Below are positions 26,395-36,228 of a stretch of DNA of 64,000 bases, one piece after another. The stretch is from Salinilacustrithrix sp034522155 (GTDB lineage: Bacteria; Actinomycetota; Acidimicrobiia; Acidimicrobiales; Salinilacustritrichaceae), in assembly GCA_034522155.1 (NCBI GenBank), contig JAXHLP010000003.1:372001-436000 (forward strand), written 5' to 3'. How positions within the stretch are numbered: position 1 is the stretch's first letter; every line of letters begins with the position of its first letter. A model generated the notes under the pieces. That model ran no database searches. It worked only from the letters and a program-made list of their open reading frames with translations, and had not been told where the DNA came from. The position numbers were made by a program, and so were the translations under genes.

Positions 26395-27360
26395 GTGCTC
26401 ACCGTCACCGCGACCTCGATCGACGCCCACGACCCGCTGTCGGGACTGGCCGTCGGTGACCGTCCGGAGCCAACCCCACCCCAAGGCTGGACCACCGTCG
26501 AGGTCCGGGCCACGTCCCTCAACCACCACGACCTGTGGACGCTGAAGGGCACCGGCATCTCCGAGGAGCAGCTGCCGATCGTGCTGGGGTGCGATGCCGC
26601 CGGCATCGACGCCGACGGCGACGAGGTGATCGTCCACTCGGTGATCGCCAGCCCCGACTGGCAGGGCGACGAGACCTTCGACCCGAAGCGCAGCCTGCTC
26701 TCCGAACGCCACGACGGCACCTTCGCCGAGCAGGTGTGCGTCCCCCGACGCAACCTCGTCCCCAAGCCGTCGGCGCTCAGCTTCGAGGAGGCGGCGTGCC
26801 TGCCGACCGCATGGCTCACCGCGTACCGGATGCTGTTCGTCAACTCCGGCGTCGAGCCCGGCGGAACGGTGCTGGTGCAGGGCGGCACCGGCGGCGTGGC
26901 CACCGCCCTGCTCCAGCTCGGCGCGGCCGCCGGCTACCGGATGTGGGCCACGTCTCGGACCGAGGACAAGCGCAGCCAGGCACTCGAGGCGGGCGCCGAG
27001 CAGGCCTTCGAATCCGGTGCCCGGCTGCCCGAACGGGTCGACGCCGTCATGGAGACCGTGGGCGAGGCCACGTGGTCGCACTCGGTGAAGGCCACGAAGC
27101 CCGGCGGAACCATCGTCATCTCCGGCGCGACCACCGGGCCGAACCCGCCGGCCGAGCTCACCCGCGTCTTCTTCCTCCAGCTCCGGGTCGTGGGCTCGAC
27201 CATGGGCAACCGTCAGGAGCTCGGCCAGCTCGCCCGTTTCTGCGAGCTCACCGGCGTCCGGCCCACGATCGACTCGGTGCTGCCGCTGGCCGAGGCCCGC
27301 ACCGGCTTCGAGCAGCTCCAGGCCGGTGCCGTGTTCGGCAAGATCGTCTTCACGCCCTGA
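26395..27360 (+). CDS. Zinc-free quinone-oxidoreductase-like MDR alcohol dehydrogenase
   Basis: A 321-residue medium-chain dehydrogenase/reductase. The N-terminal GroES-like domain includes VRATSLNHHDLWTLKG and LGCDAAGIDADGDEVIVHSV. The Rossmann domain opens GGTVLVQGGTGGVATALLQL near residue 162. The structural-zinc Cys cluster of true alcohol dehydrogenases is absent, which points to an NAD(P)H:quinone/enoyl reductase-like enzyme. Substrate is unknown. The GTG at 26395 is preceded by a TACGGT hexamer and no ribosome site. It sits between clpB and hspR, facing hspR, which is unusual for the heat-shock block. Confidence 0.87.
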   Translation: MLTVTATSIDAHDPLSGLAVGDRPEPTPPQGWTTVEVRATSLNHHDLWTLKGTGISEEQLPIVLGCDAAGIDADGDEVIVHSVIASPDWQGDETFDPKRSLLSERHDGTFAEQVCVPRRNLVPKPSALSFEEAACLPTAWLTAYRMLFVNSGVEPGGTVLVQGGTGGVATALLQLGAAAGYRMWATSRTEDKRSQALEAGAEQAFESGARLPERVDAVMETVGEATWSHSVKATKPGGTIVISGATTGPNPPAELTRVFFLQLRVVGSTMGNRQELGQLARFCELTGVRPTIDSVLPLAEARTGFEQLQAGAVFGKIVFTP

Positions 27361-27374
27361 ACCGGGGGATTCCT

Positions 27375-27818
27375 CTAGACCTCGGGCAGGTCCATCCGGC
27401 CGTAGACCGCGACCTCCTGGCGCAGCGGCACCAGTTCGCGCCGGTACTGGCGATGCGTCGTCTCGACGGCTTGGCTCACGGCCCGCTCGGCGTCGGCCAG
27501 CTCCTGCTGGAGCCGGGCCACCTCGGCCTCGAGGGCGACCACGCGCTTGACCCCCGCGAGGTTGAGGCCCTCGTCGGTGAGCTCGGTGATGCGCTTGAGC
27601 ACGGCGATGTCGGCGTCGGAGTAGCGCCGGCTGCCACCGGTGGTGCGGGCGGGGTCGACCAGGCCCTTGCGTTCGTAGATACGCAGGGTCTGGGGATGCA
27701 CGCCCGCCAGTTCGGCGGCGACGGAGATCACATAGACGGCGCGGGAACGCCGCCGGGCCGGGCCGGGCTGTCGTGAACCGGGCTGTCGTGAACCGGGTGT
27801 CGGTCTCTGCTGCGACAT
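27375..27818 (-). CDS. hspR: Heat-shock repressor HspR (MerR family)
   Basis: HspR binds HAIR operators and represses the dnaK and clpB genes, usually helped by DnaK. The protein is 147 residues. Residues 1-26 are a repetitive Ser-Arg-Gln-Pro-Gly leader (two GSRQP units from a short DNA tandem repeat). The MerR helix-turn-helix is VYVISVAAELAGVHPQTLR, then IYERKGLVDPARTTGGSRR. A coiled-coil dimer helix follows (VVALEAEVARLQQELADAER). It follows dnaJ by three bases, the usual last gene of dnaK-grpE-dnaJ-hspR. Confidence 0.95.
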   Translation of the reverse strand: MSQQRPTPGSRQPGSRQPGPARRRSRAVYVISVAAELAGVHPQTLRIYERKGLVDPARTTGGSRRYSDADIAVLKRITELTDEGLNLAGVKRVVALEAEVARLQQELADAERAVSQAVETTHRQYRRELVPLRQEVAVYGRMDLPEV

Positions 27819-27821
27819 GGA

Positions 27822-28955
27822 TCAGACCCCCAAATGGTCGCGAGGCGACTCCTCGGAGAGGTCGGCGAGCGTCTCGATCGCCTTGCGCTCCTCCTTGGAC
27901 AGCTTGGCAGGTACCGCCACCTCGACGGTGACGAGCAGGGAGCCACGCTTCCCCTTCCGCTCGACACCCCGGTCGCTGATGCGGAACACCTTGCCCGACC
28001 GGGTGCCGGCCGGGATCCGGATCTTGACCGGATCGCCGTCGAGGGTCGGTACGTCGATCTCGGCGCCGAGGGCGGCCTCGGGGAAGGTGACCGGCACCGT
28101 GATGGTGAGATCGTCGCCCGAACGCCCGAACAGTGGATGGGTGCCGACGGAGGCGGTGACCTCGAGATCGCCGGGAGGCCCACCGTTGCGACCGGGCCCG
28201 CCCCGACCCGCCAGCCGGATGCGCTGGCCGTCCTTGACCCCGGCGGGGATCCGGACCTTGATCTCCCGCGGCCGGTGCTCGATGCCCGAACCGCGACAGT
28301 TGGTGCACGGGTCGGTGATGGTGACGCCGCGTCCCTGGCAGGTGGGGCACGGCTGGGAGAACGAGAAGAACCCCTGGTTCTGGTCGAGCACACCCCGGCC
28401 GCCGCAGTCGGTGCAGACCAGTGGGGTGCTCCCCGGCTCGGCGCCGTTGCCGTCGCAGCGCGAGCACGCGGCCTCGGAGGTGAGGTGCACGGTCGTGGTC
28501 AGTCCGCGGATCGCGTCCTCGAACGACAGGTGGAGCGAGGCGGCCAGGTCGGCGCCGCGCTGGGGCCCGGCGCTGCGACCGCCACGGCCGCCACGGCCGC
28601 GGTTGAACAGGCCCCCGAACAGGTCGCCCAGGTCGCCGACGTCGCCCTCGTAGCGGAACCCTCCGCCCGGACCGCCCGGACCGCCCGGACCGCCGGCGCC
28701 GCCCATGCCGCCCATCGGGCCCATGCGGCGGACCTCGTCGTACTCCTTGCGCTTCTCCTCGTCGCCGAGCACGTCGTAGGCGGCCGAGGCTTCCTTGAAG
28801 CGCTCCTCGGCGGCATCGTCGCCGGGGTGCTGGTCGGGGTGGTTGTCCCGGGCGATCTGGCGGTACGCCTTGGTGATCTCGGACTTGGTGGCGGACTCCG
28901 AGACGCCGAGCACCTTGTAGTAGTCCTTCTCGAACCATTCACGCTGCGGCGCCAT
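27822..28955 (-). CDS. dnaJ: Chaperone DnaJ (Hsp40)
   Basis: The DnaK co-chaperone. The protein is 377 residues. The J domain (residues 8-75) has the HPD motif in ARDNHPDQHPGDD. A Gly-rich region follows (GGAGGPGGPGGPGGG). The zinc domain has four repeats: CSRCDGNG, CTDCGGRG, CPTCQGRG and CTNCRGSG, so both zinc sites are intact. The C-terminal substrate-binding domain runs to HLGV. GAGGAGGTGA is a strong ribosome site before the ATG at 28955. It lies between grpE and hspR in the operon. Confidence 0.97.
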   Translation of the reverse strand: MAPQREWFEKDYYKVLGVSESATKSEITKAYRQIARDNHPDQHPGDDAAEERFKEASAAYDVLGDEEKRKEYDEVRRMGPMGGMGGAGGPGGPGGPGGGFRYEGDVGDLGDLFGGLFNRGRGGRGGRSAGPQRGADLAASLHLSFEDAIRGLTTTVHLTSEAACSRCDGNGAEPGSTPLVCTDCGGRGVLDQNQGFFSFSQPCPTCQGRGVTITDPCTNCRGSGIEHRPREIKVRIPAGVKDGQRIRLAGRGGPGRNGGPPGDLEVTASVGTHPLFGRSGDDLTITVPVTFPEAALGAEIDVPTLDGDPVKIRIPAGTRSGKVFRISDRGVERKGKRGSLLVTVEVAVPAKLSKEERKAIETLADLSEESPRDHLGV

Positions 28956-29035
28956 CTGGGAATCTCACCTCCTCGTCATCAGCAATCTCGTGGGCGGGGG
29001 TCACCCGCGCACCGGTGCGCACGGGATCTCGGGAC

Positions 29036-29662
29036 TCAGCCGGCGACCTTGACCATCGCCGGGCGGATGACCCGGCCGTTCCACAGGTAGCCGGTCCGCA
29101 GCACCTCGGTGACCACCGGCTGGTCTCGTTCCTCTTCGCCGGGTTCGTGGACCACGGCCTCGGCCACGTTGGGGTCGAAGTCCTCGCCATGCGGGTCGAC
29201 CCGCTCGAGGCCTTCCTTCTCGAGGAAGCCGAAGAGCTGGCCGGCGAGCGCCTCGACACCGCCCGCGTGGTCGCCGTCTCCCTGGGCCCGCGCCGCGTCG
29301 ATGGCGTCGAGGACGGGCAGCAGCCGCTCGACGAAGGCACCCTGGGTGCGGGTGACCTCGTCGGCGATCCGCTTCTGGGACAGCTTGCGAAAGTTGTCGA
29401 AGTCGGCGGCGGTGCGCTGGTAGGCGTCGAGGAACTGGTCACGCTCGGCGACGAGTGCGTCGATCTGTTCGGGCGTGAACTCGACGCCGTCGCCGCCCTC
29501 GGTCACCGACGACGGCGCGCCCTCGGACACCTTCGGGTCGCCCTCGACCCGGGGTCGGACCGGGTCATCGACGTTGTCGGAGGCGTCGTCGGACACGGCG
29601 TCGGCCGGCGGGCCGCCGCCCTCAGGATGCTCGCTCATGCCGTCGTCGCTGGGCTCGCTCAT
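29036..29662 (-). CDS. grpE: Nucleotide exchange factor GrpE
   Basis: GrpE promotes ADP release from DnaK. The protein is 208 residues. Residues 1-60 are acidic and disordered. A long helix follows (LVAERDQFLDAYQRTAADFD, NFRKLSQKRI), and the beta-wing head domain ends with VLRTGYLWNGRVIRPAMVKV, the family signature. The ATG at 29662 is 9 bases after the dnaK stop; GGCGGGG is the ribosome site. A second in-frame ATG eight codons in is possible. Confidence 0.95.
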   Translation of the reverse strand: MSEPSDDGMSEHPEGGGPPADAVSDDASDNVDDPVRPRVEGDPKVSEGAPSSVTEGGDGVEFTPEQIDALVAERDQFLDAYQRTAADFDNFRKLSQKRIADEVTRTQGAFVERLLPVLDAIDAARAQGDGDHAGGVEALAGQLFGFLEKEGLERVDPHGEDFDPNVAEAVVHEPGEEERDQPVVTEVLRTGYLWNGRVIRPAMVKVAG

Positions 29663-29671
29663 CCCCGCCGA

Positions 29672-31516
<1,845 letters not shown>

Positions 31517-31620
31517 GGGAGTGGCCTCCGTGGGGGTACGCAGATGGTTGGGGAAAGGTTCGAGCCTGCCCGCCCCGATCCTGTTCGGAAACGGGCATTC
31601 GCAGCGGCTCGACAGAGATG

Positions 31621-31649
31621 AGCATAAAAGTTGAGTGGGGGATTGACAA
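31621..31649 (-). promoter_or_regulatory. dnaK promoter (TTGTCA-N17-TATGCT)
   Basis: On the minus strand TTGTCA (31649-31644) and TATGCT (31626-31621) are 17 bases apart, an almost ideal vegetative promoter. The HAIR half-site ACTCAAC lies inside the spacer, where HspR binding would block polymerase. Confidence 0.75.
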
Positions 31650-31650
31650 C
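31630..31650 (-). promoter_or_regulatory. HAIR-like HspR operator, one good arm, at dnaK
   Basis: GTTGAGT-GGGGGAT-TGACAAC on the plus strand. The left arm matches the HAIR consensus at six of seven positions; the right arm is poor (TGACAAC against ACTCAAG). It overlaps the dnaK promoter spacer. Confidence 0.6.
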
Positions 31651-31720
31651 TTCTCCGGCGCAGTTTGGTCCCGCCCCACCGAGCCGCGCCGCGGGCACAG
31701 CGTGGGAGACTGTGCCCTCC

Positions 31721-32626
31721 ATGGCCCTCGTCGAGACTCGCGAGCTCACCAAGACCTACGACGCCGGGACGGTTCGCGCCCTCGACGGACTGACCGTGAC
31801 CGTGGACCACGGCGTGGTCGGGCTCGTGGGCGCCAACGGCGCCGGCAAGTCCACGCTGTTCCGGATCCTGCTCGGGCTGACCGAGCCTGACGCCGGCACC
31901 GTGGTGGTCGACGGGATCGACGTCGCCACCGACCCGATCGGGGTCCGTGCCCGGCTCGGGTTCATGCCCGAGCACGACTGCCTGCCGGATGACCAGTCGG
32001 CGGCCGACATCGTGTCGACGCTCGGTGAGATCGCCGGCCTCGCGCCCCGTGACGCCCGCCAGCGGGCGTCCGACGTCCTCGACCTCGTGGGGCTCGACGA
32101 GGCCCGGTTCCGACCGGTCGAGGGGTTCTCCACCGGCATGCGCCAACGGTCCAAGCTGGCCCAGGCGATCGTCGCCGACCCGACCCTCGTGCTGCTCGAC
32201 GAACCGACCGCGGGACTCGACCCGGCCGGTCGTCAGGAGATGCTCGACCTCGTGGCCCGGCTCGGACGGTTCGGGATCTCGGTGATGATGGCCACCCATC
32301 TGCTCGACGACGTGCAGTCGACCTGCGACCAGGTCGTGATGATCGACGGCGGACGGCTCGTGGGCTCGGGGCGCACCGAGGACCTGCTCGAGACCACCGG
32401 CGTGGTCCGCGTCGACGTCGGCGGACACGGCGCCCGCCTCGTCGACGAACTCGGCGCGGTGGCGACGCTGCTCCCGGACGGGTCGGTGGAACTGCCCGCC
32501 GGCGACGACCGGATCGACGCGGTGGTCGACGCCGTCGCCCGTGCCGGCCTCCCCCTCCACGCCCTGTCGAGCCGCCGGGCGAGCCTCGACGGGCTGTTCG
32601 CCATCACCGATCGAGACGTCGGGTGA
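31721..32626 (+). CDS. ABC transporter ATP-binding protein (first of two in operon)
   Basis: A 301-residue ABC-2 type ATPase. Walker A is GANGAGKSTLF near residue 38, the signature is FSTGMRQRSKLAQAI, and Walker B is LVLLDEPTAGLDPA, with the H-loop in MMATHLL. The C-terminal 80 residues (RVDVGGHGARLVDELG) resemble the extension of export-type ABC ATPases. It starts the four-gene cluster ATPase-permease-ATPase-permease, with each junction overlapping by four bases. The ATG at 31721 is chosen by homology; the longer frame to 31631 overlaps the dnaK promoter. The exported substrate is unknown. Confidence 0.92.
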   Translation: MALVETRELTKTYDAGTVRALDGLTVTVDHGVVGLVGANGAGKSTLFRILLGLTEPDAGTVVVDGIDVATDPIGVRARLGFMPEHDCLPDDQSAADIVSTLGEIAGLAPRDARQRASDVLDLVGLDEARFRPVEGFSTGMRQRSKLAQAIVADPTLVLLDEPTAGLDPAGRQEMLDLVARLGRFGISVMMATHLLDDVQSTCDQVVMIDGGRLVGSGRTEDLLETTGVVRVDVGGHGARLVDELGAVATLLPDGSVELPAGDDRIDAVVDAVARAGLPLHALSSRRASLDGLFAITDRDVG

Positions 32627-33645
32627 CCGCGTCATCGGCCACCGCGCCCTCCGGTGCGGTGTACGACCGTGGCTACCGGCCCTTCGAGGGAACCCTCGGT
32701 GGCCGGCGCGCCGCCCGGGCCGCGGTGTACCGGGCGTCGCTGCGGCGAGCCGTGGGACTCCGCCGCTCGTGGCGCCAGAAGCTGTTCCCGTGGTTCCTGC
32801 TCGCCGTGGCCTCGGTGCCGGCGGTCGTGTGGGTGGGCGTTGCCTACATCACCCGGGGCACCCCGGCCGAGGCCGTCGAGATCATCACCTACCGGGAGTA
32901 CCTGGGGGTGTCGACGGCGCTGCTGGTCTTCGTGGCCTTCGCCGCACCCGATGTCCTGTGCCCCGACCGACGCCACCGCACCCTGCCGCTCTACTTCGCC
33001 CGGCCGCTGACCGGCACCGACTACGCGGTCGCCAAGGTCGGCGCCATCGCCACATTGGTCTTCGCGTTCAGCTTCCTGCCCCAGGTCGTCCTCTACGTCG
33101 GCCAGCTGCTGGTGAGCGACGGTGCGTTCGAGTACTTCGGCAACAACCTCGAGGTGCTGTGGAAGATCCCGGTCGCGACCGTGGCGTTCTCCGCGTACTT
33201 CTCGCTGCTCGCCTGCGCGATCGCCTCGCTCACGACCCGCCGCATCATCGCCGCCGCGACCCTGCTCATTCTCCTGCTCGGCTCGTCGGGTTTCGCCGCC
33301 GGACTGTCCGAGGCCAGCGGCGCGAGCGAACGCCCCGACGGGTTCCAGGTCGAGCTGGACGAGGATGGCGTCGAGGGCGACGCGCCGGTGGGCACCGGAC
33401 CCAACTCCACGATCGCACCGGGTCCGATCCTGCGCGAGTACGAGGACCCGAGTTCGGCCTGGGGCGCCGTCGACCTGCTCGACGCCCCCATGCACGTGCG
33501 CGACCTGGTGTTCGAGGGCGAGGTGATCGAGGTGTACCTCGCGGGGGTCGACGGGGCCGGCCTGCTCGCCGTCTCGGTCTACCTGTTGGTCGTGATGACG
33601 TCCGCGGGCACGCTGTGGTGGCGCTACCGCTGGGTCGAGCCATGA
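32623..33645 (+). CDS. ABC transporter permease (first of two in operon)
   Basis: A 340-residue membrane protein with a GTG start overlapping the upstream ATPase stop (GTGA). A cytoplasmic leader with YDRGYRPFEGTLGGRRAA precedes six or so hydrophobic segments (about residues 58-78, 97-113, 130-160, 180-198, 205-225 and 312-330). The segment between the last two helices is a long acidic extracellular loop (about residues 228-300). DRRHRTLPLYFARPLTGTDY is the coupling-helix region typical of ABC-2 permeases. It presumably pairs with the upstream ATPase. Confidence 0.87.
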   Translation: MTASSATAPSGAVYDRGYRPFEGTLGGRRAARAAVYRASLRRAVGLRRSWRQKLFPWFLLAVASVPAVVWVGVAYITRGTPAEAVEIITYREYLGVSTALLVFVAFAAPDVLCPDRRHRTLPLYFARPLTGTDYAVAKVGAIATLVFAFSFLPQVVLYVGQLLVSDGAFEYFGNNLEVLWKIPVATVAFSAYFSLLACAIASLTTRRIIAAATLLILLLGSSGFAAGLSEASGASERPDGFQVELDEDGVEGDAPVGTGPNSTIAPGPILREYEDPSSAWGAVDLLDAPMHVRDLVFEGEVIEVYLAGVDGAGLLAVSVYLLVVMTSAGTLWWRYRWVEP

Positions 33646-34631
33646 GCGTCGACACACCGGTCCCGGGACCCACCACCAGCAGCAGTGATCCCGCGTTCGT
33701 GACCGACCCCACGGTCATCGTCGACGACGTGTCGGTCTGGTTCGGTCAGAAGGTGGCCCTGTCCGAGCTCTCGTGCTCGTTCGGCGCGGGCGTGACCGGC
33801 CTGCTCGGCCCGAACGGCGCGGGCAAGACCACGCTGATGCGCGCGGTCTGCGGGCTCCTGCCGCCCCGCCAGGGTTCGGTGTCGGTGCTCGATGTCGATC
33901 CCCGCCGCGACCGCGACATCCACGCCCGGATCGCGATGGTCCCCGAGGAGGACGCGGTCCCGGTGGCACTGTCGGCGCGTGCCCTGGTCCGCTACCAGGC
34001 CCGGTTGTGCGGGGTGCGGGACCGGGACGCGATCGACGCCGCGCTCGCCACGGTCGACCTCGTCGACGTGGCTGATCGCCGGCTCGGCGGGTTCTCCAAG
34101 GGCATGCGCCAACGAGCCAAGATCGCCGCCGCGCTGGTCAGCGAGCCCAGCGTGCTGGTGCTCGACGAGCCGCTCAACGGCGCCGATCCCGTGCAACGGC
34201 TGGCCCTGATCGAGCTGTTCCACCGCCTCGGCGACGAAGGGCGGACCGTGATCGTGTCGAGCCACGTGCTCCATGAGGTCGAACGCCTGGCCGAGCGGGT
34301 CGTGGTCGTGATCCGGGGCCGGTTGGCCGCCGCCGGCGAGCGCCATGCCATCCGCGATGCGATGGCCGACGTGCCCCGGCGGGTCCGGGTGCGCAGCGAC
34401 GACGACCGCGCGCTGGCGGCCGCGCTGATCGGCCACGACGCCGTCGTCTCGGTCACCGTGGAGGCCGGGCCCGAGCCGGGGACGACCGGTGGGGTGACCG
34501 TCTCGACGTCGAGCGCGAGCGAGCTGGCCCTGGCCCTGCCCGTCACCGCGGCCGGCGTGGGCATCCGTCTCCGCGAGGTGCTCCCGCTCGACGACTCGCT
34601 CGAATCGGTGTTCACGGAGCTGACCAGATGA
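33642..34631 (+). CDS. ABC transporter ATP-binding protein (second in operon)
   Basis: A 329-residue ABC ATPase. Walker A is GPNGAGKTTLM near residue 59, the signature is FSKGMRQRAKIAAAL, and Walker B is VLVLDEPLNGADPVQ. The H-loop lies in VIVSSHVLHEVE. The Walker B aspartate pair region reads NGADP, close to the usual AGLDP. The ATG overlaps the permease stop by four bases. A second, distinct ATPase in the same operon means either two separate ATPase-permease pairs or a heteromeric exporter. Confidence 0.92.
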   Translation: MSVDTPVPGPTTSSSDPAFVTDPTVIVDDVSVWFGQKVALSELSCSFGAGVTGLLGPNGAGKTTLMRAVCGLLPPRQGSVSVLDVDPRRDRDIHARIAMVPEEDAVPVALSARALVRYQARLCGVRDRDAIDAALATVDLVDVADRRLGGFSKGMRQRAKIAAALVSEPSVLVLDEPLNGADPVQRLALIELFHRLGDEGRTVIVSSHVLHEVERLAERVVVVIRGRLAAAGERHAIRDAMADVPRRVRVRSDDDRALAAALIGHDAVVSVTVEAGPEPGTTGGVTVSTSSASELALALPVTAAGVGIRLREVLPLDDSLESVFTELTR

Positions 34632-35392
34632 CCGCCACCTCCTCGACCGTCGGGTCCCGCCGCACTCGCCTCACGGCACTGGTGACCTACGTCTTGTCGG
34701 CGTGCATGCCCCGCAAGCGGCTCGGGGTCCTGGCACTGCCCGCCCTGGCCATCGTCCTCGCCGGCGTGCTGAGTCGGACCGTGACCGATGTCGCCGCCAC
34801 GGAGGCGTTCGCTCGCGTGGCCGACGGTCTCGTCTTCGGCCTGGCGCTGCCCCTCGGCGCGTTGGTCATCGGCGATGCCGTGGTCGGCGCCGAGGTGCGC
34901 GCCGGGACGTTCGCGTTCTCGTGGCTCACACCGAGCCGCTTCTGGGAGCTCGCCGTGACCCGGTGGTTCGGCGGGTGGTTGCTGGCGCTCGCCACCCTGG
35001 TTCCGGCCACGGTCCTCGCCGCGATCATCGCCGGCGTCGCCGACGCCGCACCGGCGATCGCGCTCGCCACCGCGGCAGGAACGGGCGCGCACATCGCGCT
35101 GTTCACGTTCATCGGCACGGTGACCCGACGCGCCGCGATCTGGTCGCTGGCCGTGGTCCTGCTCGTCGAGCGGCTCCTCGGCGCGGCGCTCACCGGCATC
35201 GCCCAGCTCTCCCCCACGTGGGAAGCCCGCGCCGTCTACATGTCGCTGGCCGACGTGCCCGATGACCTCGTCCGCTCCGGCATCCCCGCGGGCTGGGGCG
35301 CGGTCGTCCGCCTCGCCATCATCACCGCCGTGCTGGTCGCCCTGACGACCGGCGGACTCCGCCGCCTCGAGCCCACCGGCACCCGGGACTAA
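34628..35392 (+). CDS. ABC transporter permease (second in operon)
   Basis: A 254-residue membrane protein with about six hydrophobic segments, including LGVLALPALAIVLAGVL, VFGLALPLGALVIGDAVVG and AIWSLAVVLLVERLLGAAL. It is an ABC-2 type permease by size, position and the EVRAGTFAFSWLTPSRFWEL coupling segment. The ATG overlaps the upstream ATPase stop by four bases (ATGA). Its own TAA stop is embedded in the left end of the 154-base repeat. Confidence 0.87.
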   Translation: MTATSSTVGSRRTRLTALVTYVLSACMPRKRLGVLALPALAIVLAGVLSRTVTDVAATEAFARVADGLVFGLALPLGALVIGDAVVGAEVRAGTFAFSWLTPSRFWELAVTRWFGGWLLALATLVPATVLAAIIAGVADAAPAIALATAAGTGAHIALFTFIGTVTRRAAIWSLAVVLLVERLLGAALTGIAQLSPTWEARAVYMSLADVPDDLVRSGIPAGWGAVVRLAIITAVLVALTTGGLRRLEPTGTRD

Positions 35393-35540
35393 GGAGCCGA
35401 GCGGATAGGGGCAAGCGAAGCGCGCCTACCCCGCCGGCTCCGGGGCCCGAGCGGCCCGCGCCGGCACGCCGGACGACGAAGGAGCAGCAAGAGCGGGAAG
35501 CACGGGGACCTGCGATAATCGCCCTTTCCGCGCAGGTCCT
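35387..35540 (-). repeat. 154-base exact repeat, copy 2
   Basis: Base-for-base identical to 17443-17596. It starts within the last codons and TAA stop of the ABC permease and ends 45 bases before the end of the minus-strand kinase-like gene, so it fills a convergent junction. It could serve as terminator for both. Confidence 0.85.
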
Positions 35541-35585
35541 GAGCCGCTCGCCGGCGGGCCCGGCGAACGGCGGATCGGTATGCGG

Positions 35586-36200
35586 CTACCGCCAGCCGAG
35601 GCCGACGGCGACCGCGACACCGAGCACCACCACGGCGAACACGAGGAGGACCCACGGATTGGGCCGACGGTGGAGATCCGGTGCCGCCTCCGGGGGCCGC
35701 CGGTCGGCAGGCGCCTCGGCCGTGGTGGGTGGGTCCGGGGGCACCTCGAGCGGAAGACCACCGAGCTGGGTCACGGGCGCGCCGTCGAACGGGATGGGGG
35801 CCACGGGCAGGCCCATGGCGCGCTGGGCGTCCTGGAGCTCCTCACCGAGCGCCAACGCCGAGGCGTACGGCGGCAGGAGCGCGTTGAGGAACTCGGGGGA
35901 GGGATCGGGGACCAGCGCCTCGAGCGCACCAGCGAGGGCGGCCACGTCGGCCCAGGCGGCGTGGTCGGCACGCGGGTCGGGTTCGGGCAGCCGAGGCTGA
36001 CCGAACCGCGTCCGGGTGATGGTGGCGGGGGCGATGTTGCCGACGACCTCGTCCTCGTCGTGGACGTGGGCGAGCTGGCCGCACAGCTCGATCCCCCACT
36101 CCATGGCCTGTTGCACCGTCGCGGTGTGGTCGGCCCAGGTGAGCGCGGGAGCGGCGGGGCGCGCCTGCGCGGCGTCGTCTTCCGTCTCGTCGTCGCTCAT
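35586..36200 (-). CDS. Degenerate Ser/Thr-kinase-like domain with C-terminal membrane anchor
   Basis: A 204-residue protein. Residues 28-80 resemble the C-lobe of a bacterial Ser/Thr kinase: LAHVHDEDEVVGNIAPATIT, then TRFGQPRL, corresponds to the catalytic loop HRDIKPANI and the strand before DFG. The catalytic HRD is replaced by VGN, the DFG Asp is absent, and the whole ATP-binding N-lobe is missing. AWADVAALAGALEALVPDPS matches the helix after the activation segment. A Pro-rich linker and one transmembrane helix (WVLLVFAVVVLGVAVAVGLG) end the protein. It cannot be an active kinase by these criteria. I infer a membrane-bound pseudokinase fragment or scaffold. It is downstream of a PilZ gene. 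Confidence 0.6.
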   Translation of the reverse strand: MSDDETEDDAAQARPAAPALTWADHTATVQQAMEWGIELCGQLAHVHDEDEVVGNIAPATITRTRFGQPRLPEPDPRADHAAWADVAALAGALEALVPDPSPEFLNALLPPYASALALGEELQDAQRAMGLPVAPIPFDGAPVTQLGGLPLEVPPDPPTTAEAPADRRPPEAAPDLHRRPNPWVLLVFAVVVLGVAVAVGLGWR

Positions 36201-36228
36201 GGACCCGTGGTGTGTCGTTCGGTGCGGA

